Positions 34,266 to 42,428 of a DNA stretch of 64,000 nucleotides are shown one piece after another. This stretch comes from Lachnotalea glycerini (GTDB taxonomy: Bacteria; Bacillota; Clostridia; Lachnospirales; Lachnospiraceae). Below the pieces are notes generated by a model. The model searched no databases. It was not told the DNA's origin and saw nothing but the letters and a program-made list of their open reading frames with translations. The first letter of the stretch is position 1. Each line of letters starts with the position of its first letter. The stretch is taken from NCBI RefSeq assembly GCF_003201285.1, contig NZ_QICS01000002.1, forward strand, positions 558,001-622,000, given 5' to 3'. The position numbers were made by a program, and so were the translations under genes.

Positions 34266-34649
34266 ATGGCAGAACGAAGGGTGAGCGTGGATCAGATGGC
34301 AGATGCCATCGCTCAGTCCATGGCGGAGTTTGCGGATTTATCTAATGAAGTAATGAAGGAGTGTGTCACAGAAACCAGTAAGTCTGTGAAGAAAGAAATA
34401 CAGGAAAATGCCCCGGTGCGTACCGGAAAGTACAAGAAAAGCTGGGCGGCGAAGAAGGTGAAGGAGAATGCTAATTCCCTCACCATGGTGGTACACAGCC
34501 GTGACCGGTATCAGATATCACATCTTCTGGAACATGGACATGCGAAACGGGGAGGCGGACGGGTGGCTGCCATTCCACATATTGCTCAGGCGGAACAGAG
34601 AGGAGCAGAAGAACTGGTTTCCAGAATCGAAAGGGGGCTTTCGGGATGA
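34266..34649 (+). CDS. HK97 gp10-like tail component
   Basis: The 127-residue protein shows KSVKKEIQENAPVRTGKYKK and HLLEHGHAKRGGGRVAAIPH, the NAPVRTGxYxxS and LExGHAxRxGG motifs of HK97 gp10 family proteins. It acts in head-tail joining. The next gene starts four bases before its stop. Confidence 0.92.
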   Translation: MAERRVSVDQMADAIAQSMAEFADLSNEVMKECVTETSKSVKKEIQENAPVRTGKYKKSWAAKKVKENANSLTMVVHSRDRYQISHLLEHGHAKRGGGRVAAIPHIAQAEQRGAEELVSRIERGLSG

Positions 34650-34963
34650 ACCATGAACAGGTAGTGGCAATGGCAGAGGAAACAGGACTGCCCTTTGCCT
34701 ATGACCATTTTGTAGAAGGACAGTCCCCGGAGCCGCCCTTTTTAGTCTTTCTTTATCCGAGTGCCAATAATTTTGCGGCGGACGGGATCGCTTATTTCAA
34801 AGTGAACCGACTGCATTTGGAACTGTATACCGATGAGAAATCCATAGAACTGGAAGAAAAGGTAGAGGCTGTGCTTACCAGGCATGGCATTTTTTATGGT
34901 AAAAGCGAAGTATGGATTGATTCAGAAAATCTGTACGAGGTATTATATGAAATGGAGGTTTAG
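34646..34963 (+). CDS. Tail completion / terminator-like protein
   Basis: The 105-residue protein has an alpha-beta pattern with FAYDHFVEGQSPEPPFLVFL and RLHLELYTDEKSIELEEKVE, similar to small tail-terminator proteins that sit directly before the major tail protein. Family assignment comes mainly from position and fold pattern. Confidence 0.75.
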   Translation: MNHEQVVAMAEETGLPFAYDHFVEGQSPEPPFLVFLYPSANNFAADGIAYFKVNRLHLELYTDEKSIELEEKVEAVLTRHGIFYGKSEVWIDSENLYEVLYEMEV

Positions 34964-34966
34964 TAA

Positions 34967-35626
34967 GTGGGAAATAAAGTGAAGTTCAATCTGTGCAATG
35001 CCCATTATGCACCGATTAAGTCAGGAGAAAATGGGGAGAGTACCTTTGGGACTCCGGCGGCACTTCCGGGAGCGGTGTCCATCAGCCTGGATCCCAATGG
35101 AGAGCCGGAATCCTTTTATGCGGATGGCATTGAGTATTACATTATCAATAACAACATGGGTTATGACGGGGATTTAGAGCTTGCTATGATTCCGGAGTCC
35201 TTCCGCACGGACATTTTGAAGGAAGAAACAGATGCTAACAAGGTGCTGGTAGAAAACTGCAATTCGGAGACAGGCAGCTTTTCCCTGCTCTTTGAGTTTG
35301 ATGGGGACGTGAAGAAAATCCGCCATGTGCTATATAATTGTTCTGCATCCAGACCGAAAATTGAGTCTAAGACAAATGAGGAATCCAAGGAAGTGCAGAC
35401 AGAAACGCTGACCATTAAAGCAAGACCATTGGCAAGCGGTTATGTGAAGGCAAAGACTGGAGATTCCACTACTCAGGCTGTATACGATAAGTGGTATGAG
35501 GCGGTGTATATGCCCGCCAGTTCTCCAGCAGTTGAAGCGGCGCAGGCATCTGCTCTTTCAGCGCAGACTATAAGTAGGACAGCGGCCGCAACAGCAGAGA
35601 AAGAATCAGATACGAAAAAATCATAG
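34967..35626 (+). CDS. Major tail (tube) protein, phi13 type
   Basis: This 219-residue protein begins GNKVKFNLCNAHYAPIKSG and has SISLDPNGEPESFYADGIEY and YDGDLELAMIPESFRTDIL, as in phi13-type major tail proteins. Its last ~40 residues are alanine- and serine-rich. GTG start, with GGAGG at 34953-34957. It polymerises into the tail tube. Confidence 0.92.
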   Translation: MGNKVKFNLCNAHYAPIKSGENGESTFGTPAALPGAVSISLDPNGEPESFYADGIEYYIINNNMGYDGDLELAMIPESFRTDILKEETDANKVLVENCNSETGSFSLLFEFDGDVKKIRHVLYNCSASRPKIESKTNEESKEVQTETLTIKARPLASGYVKAKTGDSTTQAVYDKWYEAVYMPASSPAVEAAQASALSAQTISRTAAATAEKESDTKKS

Positions 35627-35641
35627 GAGGCAGAAAAGGAC

Positions 35642-36019
35642 ATGAGCATTATCAGGACGATTGAGATTGACGGAAAGGATGTTTTATTTAAGGCGTCAGC
35701 GGCAATTCCACGGATTTACCGTTTGAAGTTCCAGAGGGATATTTATAAGGATTTACGGGCGTTGGAACAGAGCGTGAATGGCTCGGAAGAAGGGGAGTCA
35801 GGGCTTGACCTGTTTTCCTTGGAGATGTTTGAAAATATTGCGTTTGTGATGGCGAAACATGCAGAGGATTCCATTCCTGACACGCCGGAGGAATGGCTGG
35901 ATGGATTTAATACATTTTCCATTTACCAGGTGCTTCCGAAGCTCATTGAGTTGTGGGGATTGAATGTGCAGACAGATGTGGAGGCTAAAAAAAACTTCGC
36001 CCAACAGAGCGTGAAATGA
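35642..36019 (+). CDS. Tail assembly chaperone, short form (G)
   Basis: The 125-residue protein starts at ATG 35642 after GGAGGCAG. It begins SIIRTIEIDGKDVLFKASAA and has IPRIYRLKFQRDIYKDLR, the typical opening of tail assembly chaperones that bind the tape measure protein. Near its end it passes through AAAAAAAAC (35987-35995); ribosomes slipping back one base there make the longer GT form. Confidence 0.9.
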   Translation: MSIIRTIEIDGKDVLFKASAAIPRIYRLKFQRDIYKDLRALEQSVNGSEEGESGLDLFSLEMFENIAFVMAKHAEDSIPDTPEEWLDGFNTFSIYQVLPKLIELWGLNVQTDVEAKKNFAQQSVK

Positions 36020-36180
36020 CAACGCCGCTGTTCCTCCTGCGGTGTGTGCAGCTGGGGCTTTCTATGCAGGATTTGGAACTGCTTTCCATTGGACTGATTA
36101 ATGACATGTATGCGGAGAGCAGGAATGATGAATGCAAGTATGCCCAGCTGGCAACTCAGGAGGATATGAATAAGTTCTGA
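35642..36180 (+). CDS. Tail assembly chaperone GT fusion made by -1 ribosomal frameshifting
   Basis: The zero frame reads GCT AAA AAA AAC TTC; the slippery heptamer A AAA AAC (35989-35995) allows a -1 shift. The -1 frame then stays open to TGA 36178-36180 and encodes KLRPTEREMTTPLFLLRCVQ, LGLSMQDLELLSIGLINDMY and a tail QLATQEDMNKF, which matches the T part of G/GT chaperones. The product has about 179 residues. The T part has no own ribosome site. In lambda-like phages the G:GT ratio is needed for tail assembly. Confidence 0.85.
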
Positions 36181-36186
36181 TTATCG

Positions 36187-36228
36187 TTGATAGGGTGGTC
36201 GATTCCTGCTATACTGGTAGCAGGAATC
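36187..36228 (+). promoter_or_regulatory. Promoter with overlapping palindrome before AbiH
   Basis: TTGATA (36187-36192) and TATACT (36210-36215) have a 17-base spacer, a near-consensus sigma-A promoter. A perfect 11-bp inverted repeat (GATTCCTGCTA, 36201-36211, with TAGCAGGAATC, 36218-36228) covers the -10 box and could be an operator. It gives the AbiH cargo its own transcription from within the tail operon. Confidence 0.72.
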
Positions 36229-36305
36229 GGCTGATAGATTCAATGAAAAACAGGAACATATTGGTGGGTTTACTAATCGGAACTTAATTATTTGGGAGCC
36301 ATAGA

Positions 36306-37328
36306 ATGAAAATATTAACAATAATAGGAAATGGTTTTGATTTGGGACACGATCTTCCTACCCAATTTGATAATTTCATAAAATCAAATTATAACATTTT
36401 TAGTCAAAAATACGGTGCTTTTCGTAATGAAAATAATAATTGGAAAGATGTCGAAAGTCAATATAAACAACTGCTATGTAAAATTATGCGAGATAGAAAA
36501 GGGATTGATATTACTGAAGAAATAGATAATATCATTCAAGGTTATGGATTTAACGAATACGGGGAAGTAGATTATTATAATTACACTTCAGAAGCATTTA
36601 TGGAAGAATATGAAAAAATAATTTCTTTTATCAATTTATTAAATCAGTTTGAACAGGATTTTTTAGAATATTTGAAAGCTAATTGTTGTGATGAGCAGCT
36701 GAAAGCCAAAGTTATTTATAACAAAATTGAAGAAATATTATCCGCTTCAACCAAAATAATAAATTTCAATTATACAAATGCGGTTGAGGTTATTTATGGC
36801 ATCAAAGATATAGTGCATATTCACGGAAATATTGATAATTCAATAGCGATAGGGTGTGGAACTTTAGATGAGGTGAAAGAATCTATGGTTGATGATAAGT
36901 ATCCAACAATCGAAAACTTTGGGATGAATAAGCATGGATTTGCTGAAATGATGGCTTATTATGAAGAGGATATGGAAGGCAATCTAGTTGAAAGTCATTT
37001 TATAAAAAGATTTTTTGATGAAGTATCTTCGGTAATAGAAGAAAATGAGGTACGTATTTTTACGCTTTTAGATGAAAAAAGCAAAGATTCTTTAGCATTG
37101 CGTAAACAAATAATTAAAGATTTGCCAAAAGAACACTATGACAAAGTTTATATTATAGGTCATTCGCTGGGCGAGGCAGATCATGCTGTGTTAGAGGTAA
37201 TTAATAAAGATGCAATAGTTAATTGCTTTTATCATACGGATAAAGATTATGAACACATGAAAAATACGTTAGGAACAATGAACTTTAATTTTGAATTGTT
37301 ATCAGATATAGATTTGTATAAAAAATAA
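36306..37328 (+). CDS. AbiH-family abortive-infection protein
   Basis: This 340-residue protein opens with ILTIIGNGFDLGHDLPTQF, the hallmark of AbiH, and keeps IINFNYTNAVEVIYG (about residue 150), IVHIHGNIDNSIAIG (about 170) and VYIIGHSLGEADHAVL (about 280), all characteristic of the family. AbiH of Lactococcus aborts phage infection; the biochemical mechanism is not known to me. The gene is strongly AT-rich compared with tail genes on both sides. It has its own promoter and is followed by an EEP-fold protein 46 bases downstream, probably co-transcribed. Confidence 0.9.
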   Translation: MKILTIIGNGFDLGHDLPTQFDNFIKSNYNIFSQKYGAFRNENNNWKDVESQYKQLLCKIMRDRKGIDITEEIDNIIQGYGFNEYGEVDYYNYTSEAFMEEYEKIISFINLLNQFEQDFLEYLKANCCDEQLKAKVIYNKIEEILSASTKIINFNYTNAVEVIYGIKDIVHIHGNIDNSIAIGCGTLDEVKESMVDDKYPTIENFGMNKHGFAEMMAYYEEDMEGNLVESHFIKRFFDEVSSVIEENEVRIFTLLDEKSKDSLALRKQIIKDLPKEHYDKVYIIGHSLGEADHAVLEVINKDAIVNCFYHTDKDYEHMKNTLGTMNFNFELLSDIDLYKK

Positions 37329-37374
37329 TAAAAATATAATGTAACAATGAATTTGTACTTTGTGAGGTGAGAAA

Positions 37375-38232
37375 ATGCCAGTATCCTCGTCACTTAAAAT
37401 TATGGAATGGAATTTACATTTTCAGTCTAAAAAAGCGGAAATTGCTGATTTCGTTAAGGATAGAGTAAAAAGCCAAGATGTGGCAATATTTACGGAGATT
37501 GTTAAGTCCGCTTCTGTATTGGCGTTAATGAATGAACTAAATGAATTTAACTTTTATGAATCATGTAATACAGAGGGAAATCAAATTATTATTGCCGTCA
37601 GAAGAAATATTAAGGTTTCGCGCGTAATAAGCAAAATTCCAAATGTTGCAATATATAATGCACCGAATTTATTACACGTGGAAATAATGATTGACGGAAT
37701 AAAATATCAGATTATAGGAGTCCGTATCCGTATAGATGACGGTTCAGAGGATGACTATAGAGATAGAAATAAGCAATTTGAATATTTGGTAAATTATCTC
37801 AGCGATCTGGAAAATATAATAGTTTCAGGCGATTTCAATAATTCATATATTAGAGGAGATTTGAGCGAAAACTATAGCAATGTCAAAAAGCTGTATGAGA
37901 AAAATTATAAAGGAGAACTACTTTGTACAAGGTTTTTCAATTATCATATGATGAAAGAAATGTTAGGAGAAAATGTAAACGTATTTACGCCAGAGGATAA
38001 GTATTCGTGGGGATTAAAATATAAGGATGGTGAATTTGATTACGGATATATACGAAATGACCATTTGATTGCTTCAAAGACTATCATCGTGGAAAAGTAT
38101 GATTATGACTGGAATTTTGTATGTGAAAACGAAGACACTTACAAAGTTATGAAATTACGGAAAGACGGTATTATGGAAGTTGCAGCGGGATATCCAGACC
38201 ATGCGGTTTTATATGTGGAAATAAGAATATAA
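37375..38232 (+). CDS. Endonuclease/exonuclease/phosphatase (EEP) family protein, AbiH neighbour
   Basis: The 285-residue protein has the EEP/DNase I-like order: KIMEWNLHFQ (N), IFTEIVKS (catalytic E), VSGDFNNSYIRGD (D-x-N, about residue 151), DYGYIRNDHLIA and a final GYPDHAVLYVEIRI (D-H pair). These are the metal and catalytic residues of EEP nucleases and phosphatases. Substrate is unknown; DNA, RNA or a nucleotide phosphate are possible. ATG 37375 follows GTGAGGTGAG. AT content matches AbiH, so the two genes probably arrived together and may form one defence module. That pairing is inference. Confidence 0.82.
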   Translation: MPVSSSLKIMEWNLHFQSKKAEIADFVKDRVKSQDVAIFTEIVKSASVLALMNELNEFNFYESCNTEGNQIIIAVRRNIKVSRVISKIPNVAIYNAPNLLHVEIMIDGIKYQIIGVRIRIDDGSEDDYRDRNKQFEYLVNYLSDLENIIVSGDFNNSYIRGDLSENYSNVKKLYEKNYKGELLCTRFFNYHMMKEMLGENVNVFTPEDKYSWGLKYKDGEFDYGYIRNDHLIASKTIIVEKYDYDWNFVCENEDTYKVMKLRKDGIMEVAAGYPDHAVLYVEIRI

Positions 38233-38294
38233 CTTCAAGTAAGTCAGTTAGGCAAGCTGGCACTAACTTGTTATTCGTTCAGGAGGCAGCAGGA

Positions 38295-38717
38295 ATGATT
38301 GATATAAGGGATATGAATTACGAATCCAATATGGAAGAAATGAGCACCTTCATAAACAATCCGTTGTTCGCCGAGTTATGCCAGCATTTGGAGAACGAGT
38401 ACAAGGTGCTTTGCAAGATAGAATATAGCAAAGATGTCTGGCTGCGCGGATGGAACATAAAGTTCAAAAAAGCAGGAAAATCATTATGCACGGTCTACCC
38501 GAAGGAAAATTATTTTACTGTGCTGGTGGTGGTTGGCAATAAAGAAAAGGAGTCGGTGGAAAATCTGCTGCCGCAAATGTCCGGGGAGATTCGAGAAATA
38601 TATGCTAAAACAAAAGAAGGGAATGGACAGAGATGGCTGATGATAGATTTGGAGACATCCGGGGCAGTATACAACGATGTGTTAAAGCTCATCAGTATCC
38701 GCAGACAAAGTAAGTAA
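38295..38717 (+). CDS. DUF3788 family protein
   Basis: This 140-residue protein has EYKVLCKIEYSKDVWLRGWN and KFKKAGKSLCTVYPKENYFT, consistent with DUF3788, and a C-terminal RWLMIDLETSGAVYNDVLKL. The family is common in Firmicutes with no known function. ATG 38295 follows CAGGAGGCAG. Base composition is closer to the phage than the AbiH pair is. It is followed by an MmcQ/YjbR gene, so both may be a second cargo block. Confidence 0.7.
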   Translation: MIDIRDMNYESNMEEMSTFINNPLFAELCQHLENEYKVLCKIEYSKDVWLRGWNIKFKKAGKSLCTVYPKENYFTVLVVVGNKEKESVENLLPQMSGEIREIYAKTKEGNGQRWLMIDLETSGAVYNDVLKLISIRRQSK

Positions 38718-38743
38718 ATTCCGCTTTCCAGGAGGTGGCGTCT

Positions 38744-39079
38744 ATGACTGAGCGAAAGGAAGTTTTAGATTACGGCATGACTTTGCCGGCTGTATACACG
38801 GATGCACCGTTCCATGATGATAACTGGGTGCTTCTCCGTTTTAGGAAGAACAAAAAGGCATTTGCATGGACTTATGAGAAAGATGGTACAATGAGGGTAA
38901 ATGTGAAAGTAGATCCGCAGTGGCGGGATTTCTGGAGGAATGCTTACCCGTCTGTTTTGCCGGGGTATCATCAAAATAAAGACCATTGGAACACTGTCAT
39001 TCTGGACGGGACGATTCCGGATCAAGAGATAAAGCGGATGATTGCGGAAAGTTATGACCTTATCGCAAAGCAAAAATAG
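38744..39079 (+). CDS. MmcQ/YjbR family protein
   Basis: The 111-residue protein shows YGMTLPAVYTDAPFHDDNWV, AFAWTYEKDGTMRVNVKVDP and YPSVLPGYHQNKDHWNTVIL, the MmcQ/YjbR (CyaY-like fold) pattern with the conserved GYHxNKxHWNTV segment. Function is unknown, although DNA binding has been proposed. ATG 38744 follows AGGAGGTGG. It is an unusual gene inside a phage tail operon. Confidence 0.85.
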   Translation: MTERKEVLDYGMTLPAVYTDAPFHDDNWVLLRFRKNKKAFAWTYEKDGTMRVNVKVDPQWRDFWRNAYPSVLPGYHQNKDHWNTVILDGTIPDQEIKRMIAESYDLIAKQK

Positions 39080-39155
39080 TATATCTAATCATAGTTGAAG
39101 AAGGATTACATAGATACCTGTCGCAATGATGGGTGTCTTTTTCAATACATTTGTT

Positions 39156-39177
39156 GAGCCTAAGAGGCTCTTTTTTT
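39156..39177 (+). terminator. Terminator before the tape measure gene
   Basis: GAGCC and GGCTC form a short stem with a TAAGA loop followed by seven T. It closes the cargo block before the tape-measure gene. Confidence 0.75.
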
Positions 39178-39203
39178 CTGCTCTAAAATAGAGGAGGTAT
39201 CGC

Positions 39204-42047
39204 ATGGCCAACCGCATACAGGGTATCACGGTGGAAATCGGTGGCGATACCACCAAGCTAACCACCGCATTAAAAGGTGTGAATTCGGAAATCCGAAACA
39301 CCCAATCCCAGTTAAAGGATGTGGAGAAGCTCTTGAAGCTGGATCCGCATAATTCAGAGCTTCTGGCGCAGAAGCAGCGGCTTCTGACAGATGCCATCGG
39401 GGAGACAAAAGACAAGCTGGAAGCGTTGAAGTCTGCCCAGCAGCAGGTACAGCAGCAGTTTGAGCGAGGCGAGATTACCAAAGACCAGTACGATACCCTG
39501 CAGCGGGAAATCATCGAAACCGAACAGAATTTAAAAGACCTGGAAAAGCAGGCAAAGGAAACGAATACCTCCCTGTCAGGATTTACACAGGCAGCAGAGA
39601 AAATTGGGAAGTTCGGTGATGTGGCTACTTCCGCCGGAAAGAAGATGCTCCCAGTTACCGCAGCCATTACTGCGGCCGGCGGGGCATCTGCCAAGATGGG
39701 GATGGATTTTGAGGATGCCATGGCGAAAGTGAATACCATTGCGGATACCACAGAGGTGCCCTTATCGGAACTGGAAAAGGCGATTCTTGACCTGTCCAAT
39801 CAGACAGGAATTAGTTCCACGGAGATTGCCGGTAATGTCTATGATGCTATTTCTGCGGGACAGAAGACCGGAGATGCGGTCAACTTCGTTTCCAATTCGA
39901 CTAAACTGGCAAGGGCTGGTTTTGCGGATGCGGGAAGTGCCCTGGATGTCCTGACTACCATCATGAATGCCTATGGTTTGGAGGCATCTGAAGTGAACCA
40001 TGTATCCGATGTGCTGATTCAGACACAGAACCTTGGTAAGACCACAGTTGGGGAGTTGTCCTCTTCCATGGGAAAAATTATTCCTACTGCGAAAGCTAAT
40101 GGTGTGGCATTGGAACAGGTGGCGGCAGGGTATGCGATTATGACATCCAATGGTGTGGCAACCGCAGAATCCACTACCTACATGAACTCCATGCTGAACG
40201 AGCTTGGAAAATCCGGCACGAAGGTGTCGGACACCTTAAAAGAGAAAACAGGAAAGTCCTTTTTGGAACTGATGCAGGAAGGAGCCAGCCTTTCCGATGT
40301 ACTGCAGATTATTTCTGACAGTGCAAAGGAGCAGGGACTGGCTTTTGGTGATTTATGGGGCAGTGCAGAAGCAGGAAAAGCCGGATTGATTCTGCTTGGG
40401 GACAGTGCGGCAGCCTTTAATGGAACCTTGGAACAGATGCAGAATTCTACCGGGGCAACGGAGACAGCTTTCGGGAAACTGAACACCAACTCCTATACTA
40501 TCCAGAAGGCATTAAACCAGTTAAAGAACACATCCATTGAACTGGGTTCTGCCATTATGAGTGTACTGTCTCCGATCATTATGGCACTGGCGGAGAAAAT
40601 TCAGGCATTTACTACATGGTTTTCCGGGCTGTCAGATGGTACCAAAAAGATGATTGTAATCATTGCAGGTATTGTGGCGGCTGTCGGTCCGGTACTGATT
40701 ATCATAGGTAAGATTGCCACTGGAATCAGTGCGGTGATGAGTCTGGCTGGCATGATAGCACCTGCCATTTCTGCTTTGATTCCGGTCATTGCCAGTGTGG
40801 GTGTACCAATCCTGGCTATTATTGCTGTGATAGTGGCAGTAATTGCCATTGGCAAGTTATTGATTGCTCACTGGGATGAAATCAAGGCTGCGTGCATCAG
40901 TATCTGGAATGCAATAAAGGAGTTCTTTACTGGGCTGTGGGAGAATATTCAGCAGACAGCCAGTGCAGCCTGGACAGCGATTTCCCAGTTCTTCTCCACC
41001 ATCTGGACGGGAATCACCACAGTGGCACAGACCATCTGGAATGGGATTGCCACATTTTTCTCCGCTTTGTGGGAAGGTATCAAGAACCTGTTCCAGACCG
41101 TGTTGACGGTAATTTCAACCATTGTCACTACCTACTTTAACATTTATAAGACTATCATCACCACAGTGCTGACAGCAATCCAGACCATTTTCACTACAGT
41201 TTGGAATGCCATCAAGGCAGTGGTCACAACAGTGGTTACGGCGGTGCAGACATTCCTTATTACGACATGGACTACGATTCAGACAGTTATTACCACCGTT
41301 CTGAATGCGATTCAGAACATCGTTTCTTCGGCATGGATTGGTATTAAAAATGTAATAACCACGGTCATGAGTACGGTACAGAATGTGGTAAGCACAGCCT
41401 GGAATGCTGTGAAGAATACGGTATCTACGGTGCTGAATGCCATCAAAACCGCTGTTACAAATATTTTCAATAACATCGTAAACGGCATCAGCAGTTCCAT
41501 GAGCAATGTATACAATGCCGTAAAAAATGGGTTTGAGAAAGCGGCCGGGTATATCAAGGGACTTGCTTCCAGTGCCTGGAACTGGGGCGTGGATATTGTC
41601 AATGGAATCGCAGACGGTATCCGTAATGCCGTTGGAAATGTGGTGGATGCGGTCAAGAGCATAGCGGACAAGATTGCGGCATTCCTCCATTTTTCCGTAC
41701 CGGACGAAGGACCGCTTACGGAATATGAATCCTGGATGCCGGACTTCATGGCGGGGTTAGCAAAGGGCATTGAAAAGAGCCGGGGGTTAGTGGAAAACGC
41801 CGTGAAAGGCGTGGCTTCCGATATGGTGGTCAGCCCACAGGTACGTACTGCAGATATGATGGCACAGCAGGCGGCATCTACTAATTCTATCAGTCACTTG
41901 CTTTCCGGCATTAAGGATTCGGTAAGCGGAATCACTATGGGCGGTGCGGGAACCATCTGTATCCCGGTGTACATTGGCGGTACTTTGCTGGATGAAGTGG
42001 TGGTCAATGCACAGAACAGGCAGAATCTCAGATCAGGAGGGCGGTAA
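39204..42047 (+). CDS. Tail tape measure protein
   Basis: The 947-residue protein has an N-terminal coiled-coil part (LKGVNSEIRNTQSQLKDVEK and following, residues 20-130), a TMP region with MGMDFEDAMAKVNTIADTTE, a hydrophobic stretch of several membrane-type segments (about residues 490-560), then a repetitive W/I/T-rich region (about 575-760) with recurring WNAIK/VVTTV units, and a C-terminal SVPDEGPLTEYESWMPDFM. Length sets the tail length; at about 0.15 nm per residue this suggests roughly 140 nm, an estimate only. ATG follows GAGGAGGTAT. Confidence 0.95.
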   Translation: MANRIQGITVEIGGDTTKLTTALKGVNSEIRNTQSQLKDVEKLLKLDPHNSELLAQKQRLLTDAIGETKDKLEALKSAQQQVQQQFERGEITKDQYDTLQREIIETEQNLKDLEKQAKETNTSLSGFTQAAEKIGKFGDVATSAGKKMLPVTAAITAAGGASAKMGMDFEDAMAKVNTIADTTEVPLSELEKAILDLSNQTGISSTEIAGNVYDAISAGQKTGDAVNFVSNSTKLARAGFADAGSALDVLTTIMNAYGLEASEVNHVSDVLIQTQNLGKTTVGELSSSMGKIIPTAKANGVALEQVAAGYAIMTSNGVATAESTTYMNSMLNELGKSGTKVSDTLKEKTGKSFLELMQEGASLSDVLQIISDSAKEQGLAFGDLWGSAEAGKAGLILLGDSAAAFNGTLEQMQNSTGATETAFGKLNTNSYTIQKALNQLKNTSIELGSAIMSVLSPIIMALAEKIQAFTTWFSGLSDGTKKMIVIIAGIVAAVGPVLIIIGKIATGISAVMSLAGMIAPAISALIPVIASVGVPILAIIAVIVAVIAIGKLLIAHWDEIKAACISIWNAIKEFFTGLWENIQQTASAAWTAISQFFSTIWTGITTVAQTIWNGIATFFSALWEGIKNLFQTVLTVISTIVTTYFNIYKTIITTVLTAIQTIFTTVWNAIKAVVTTVVTAVQTFLITTWTTIQTVITTVLNAIQNIVSSAWIGIKNVITTVMSTVQNVVSTAWNAVKNTVSTVLNAIKTAVTNIFNNIVNGISSSMSNVYNAVKNGFEKAAGYIKGLASSAWNWGVDIVNGIADGIRNAVGNVVDAVKSIADKIAAFLHFSVPDEGPLTEYESWMPDFMAGLAKGIEKSRGLVENAVKGVASDMVVSPQVRTADMMAQQAASTNSISHLLSGIKDSVSGITMGGAGTICIPVYIGGTLLDEVVVNAQNRQNLRSGGR

Positions 42048-42049
42048 AT

Positions 42050-42412
42050 ATGGCATTCGTTCAATATCTGACCTTTGACAGTGTGCCGCTTCCCATGCCG
42101 GATTCCTATGAAGTGGAACTGTCCGATGTGGAGGCGGATACCGGAGGGGAAACAGAAGCCGGAACTACGCAGAGAGATGTGGTGAGGAGCGGGGTGGTGA
42201 CCATTCCGGTTTCCTTTTCCTTAAGTCCCAAGTGGGTAAAGGTCACAGCGGAGTTTCGCAGGAAGACTAAGATAACCGTGGAGTATTTTGACACAGAAAC
42301 ACTGGATATCCGTAAGACAGAGATGTATATAGAGGGTTATAAAGCAAGCCTGGTGAAAGACACCTCCTACAAAGGCTTATGGACGGTATCTTTTACATTG
42401 CGGGAATTCTAA
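42050..42412 (+). CDS. Tail protein after tape measure (Dit-like position)
   Basis: This 120-residue beta-rich protein has TFDSVPLPMPDSYEVELSDV, RDVVRSGVVTIPVSFSLSPK and a C-terminal YKGLWTVSFTLREF. It follows the tape measure directly, in the place of distal tail or baseplate-hub proteins. Exact family is not recognised; structural role is likely. Confidence 0.7.
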   Translation: MAFVQYLTFDSVPLPMPDSYEVELSDVEADTGGETEAGTTQRDVVRSGVVTIPVSFSLSPKWVKVTAEFRRKTKITVEYFDTETLDIRKTEMYIEGYKASLVKDTSYKGLWTVSFTLREF

Positions 42413-42428
42413 GGAAGGTGGTGTTTTC

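Noticed and set aside
41100-41480. Repetitive ATC/ACC-rich DNA in the tape measure gene, resembling a minisatellite or CRISPR-like array
   Set aside because: Repeats are protein-level WNAIK/VVTTV units within one long frame, normal for tape measure proteins.
39762-41770. Long minus-strand ORFs inside the tape measure gene
   Set aside because: Shadows of the + frame without ribosome sites.
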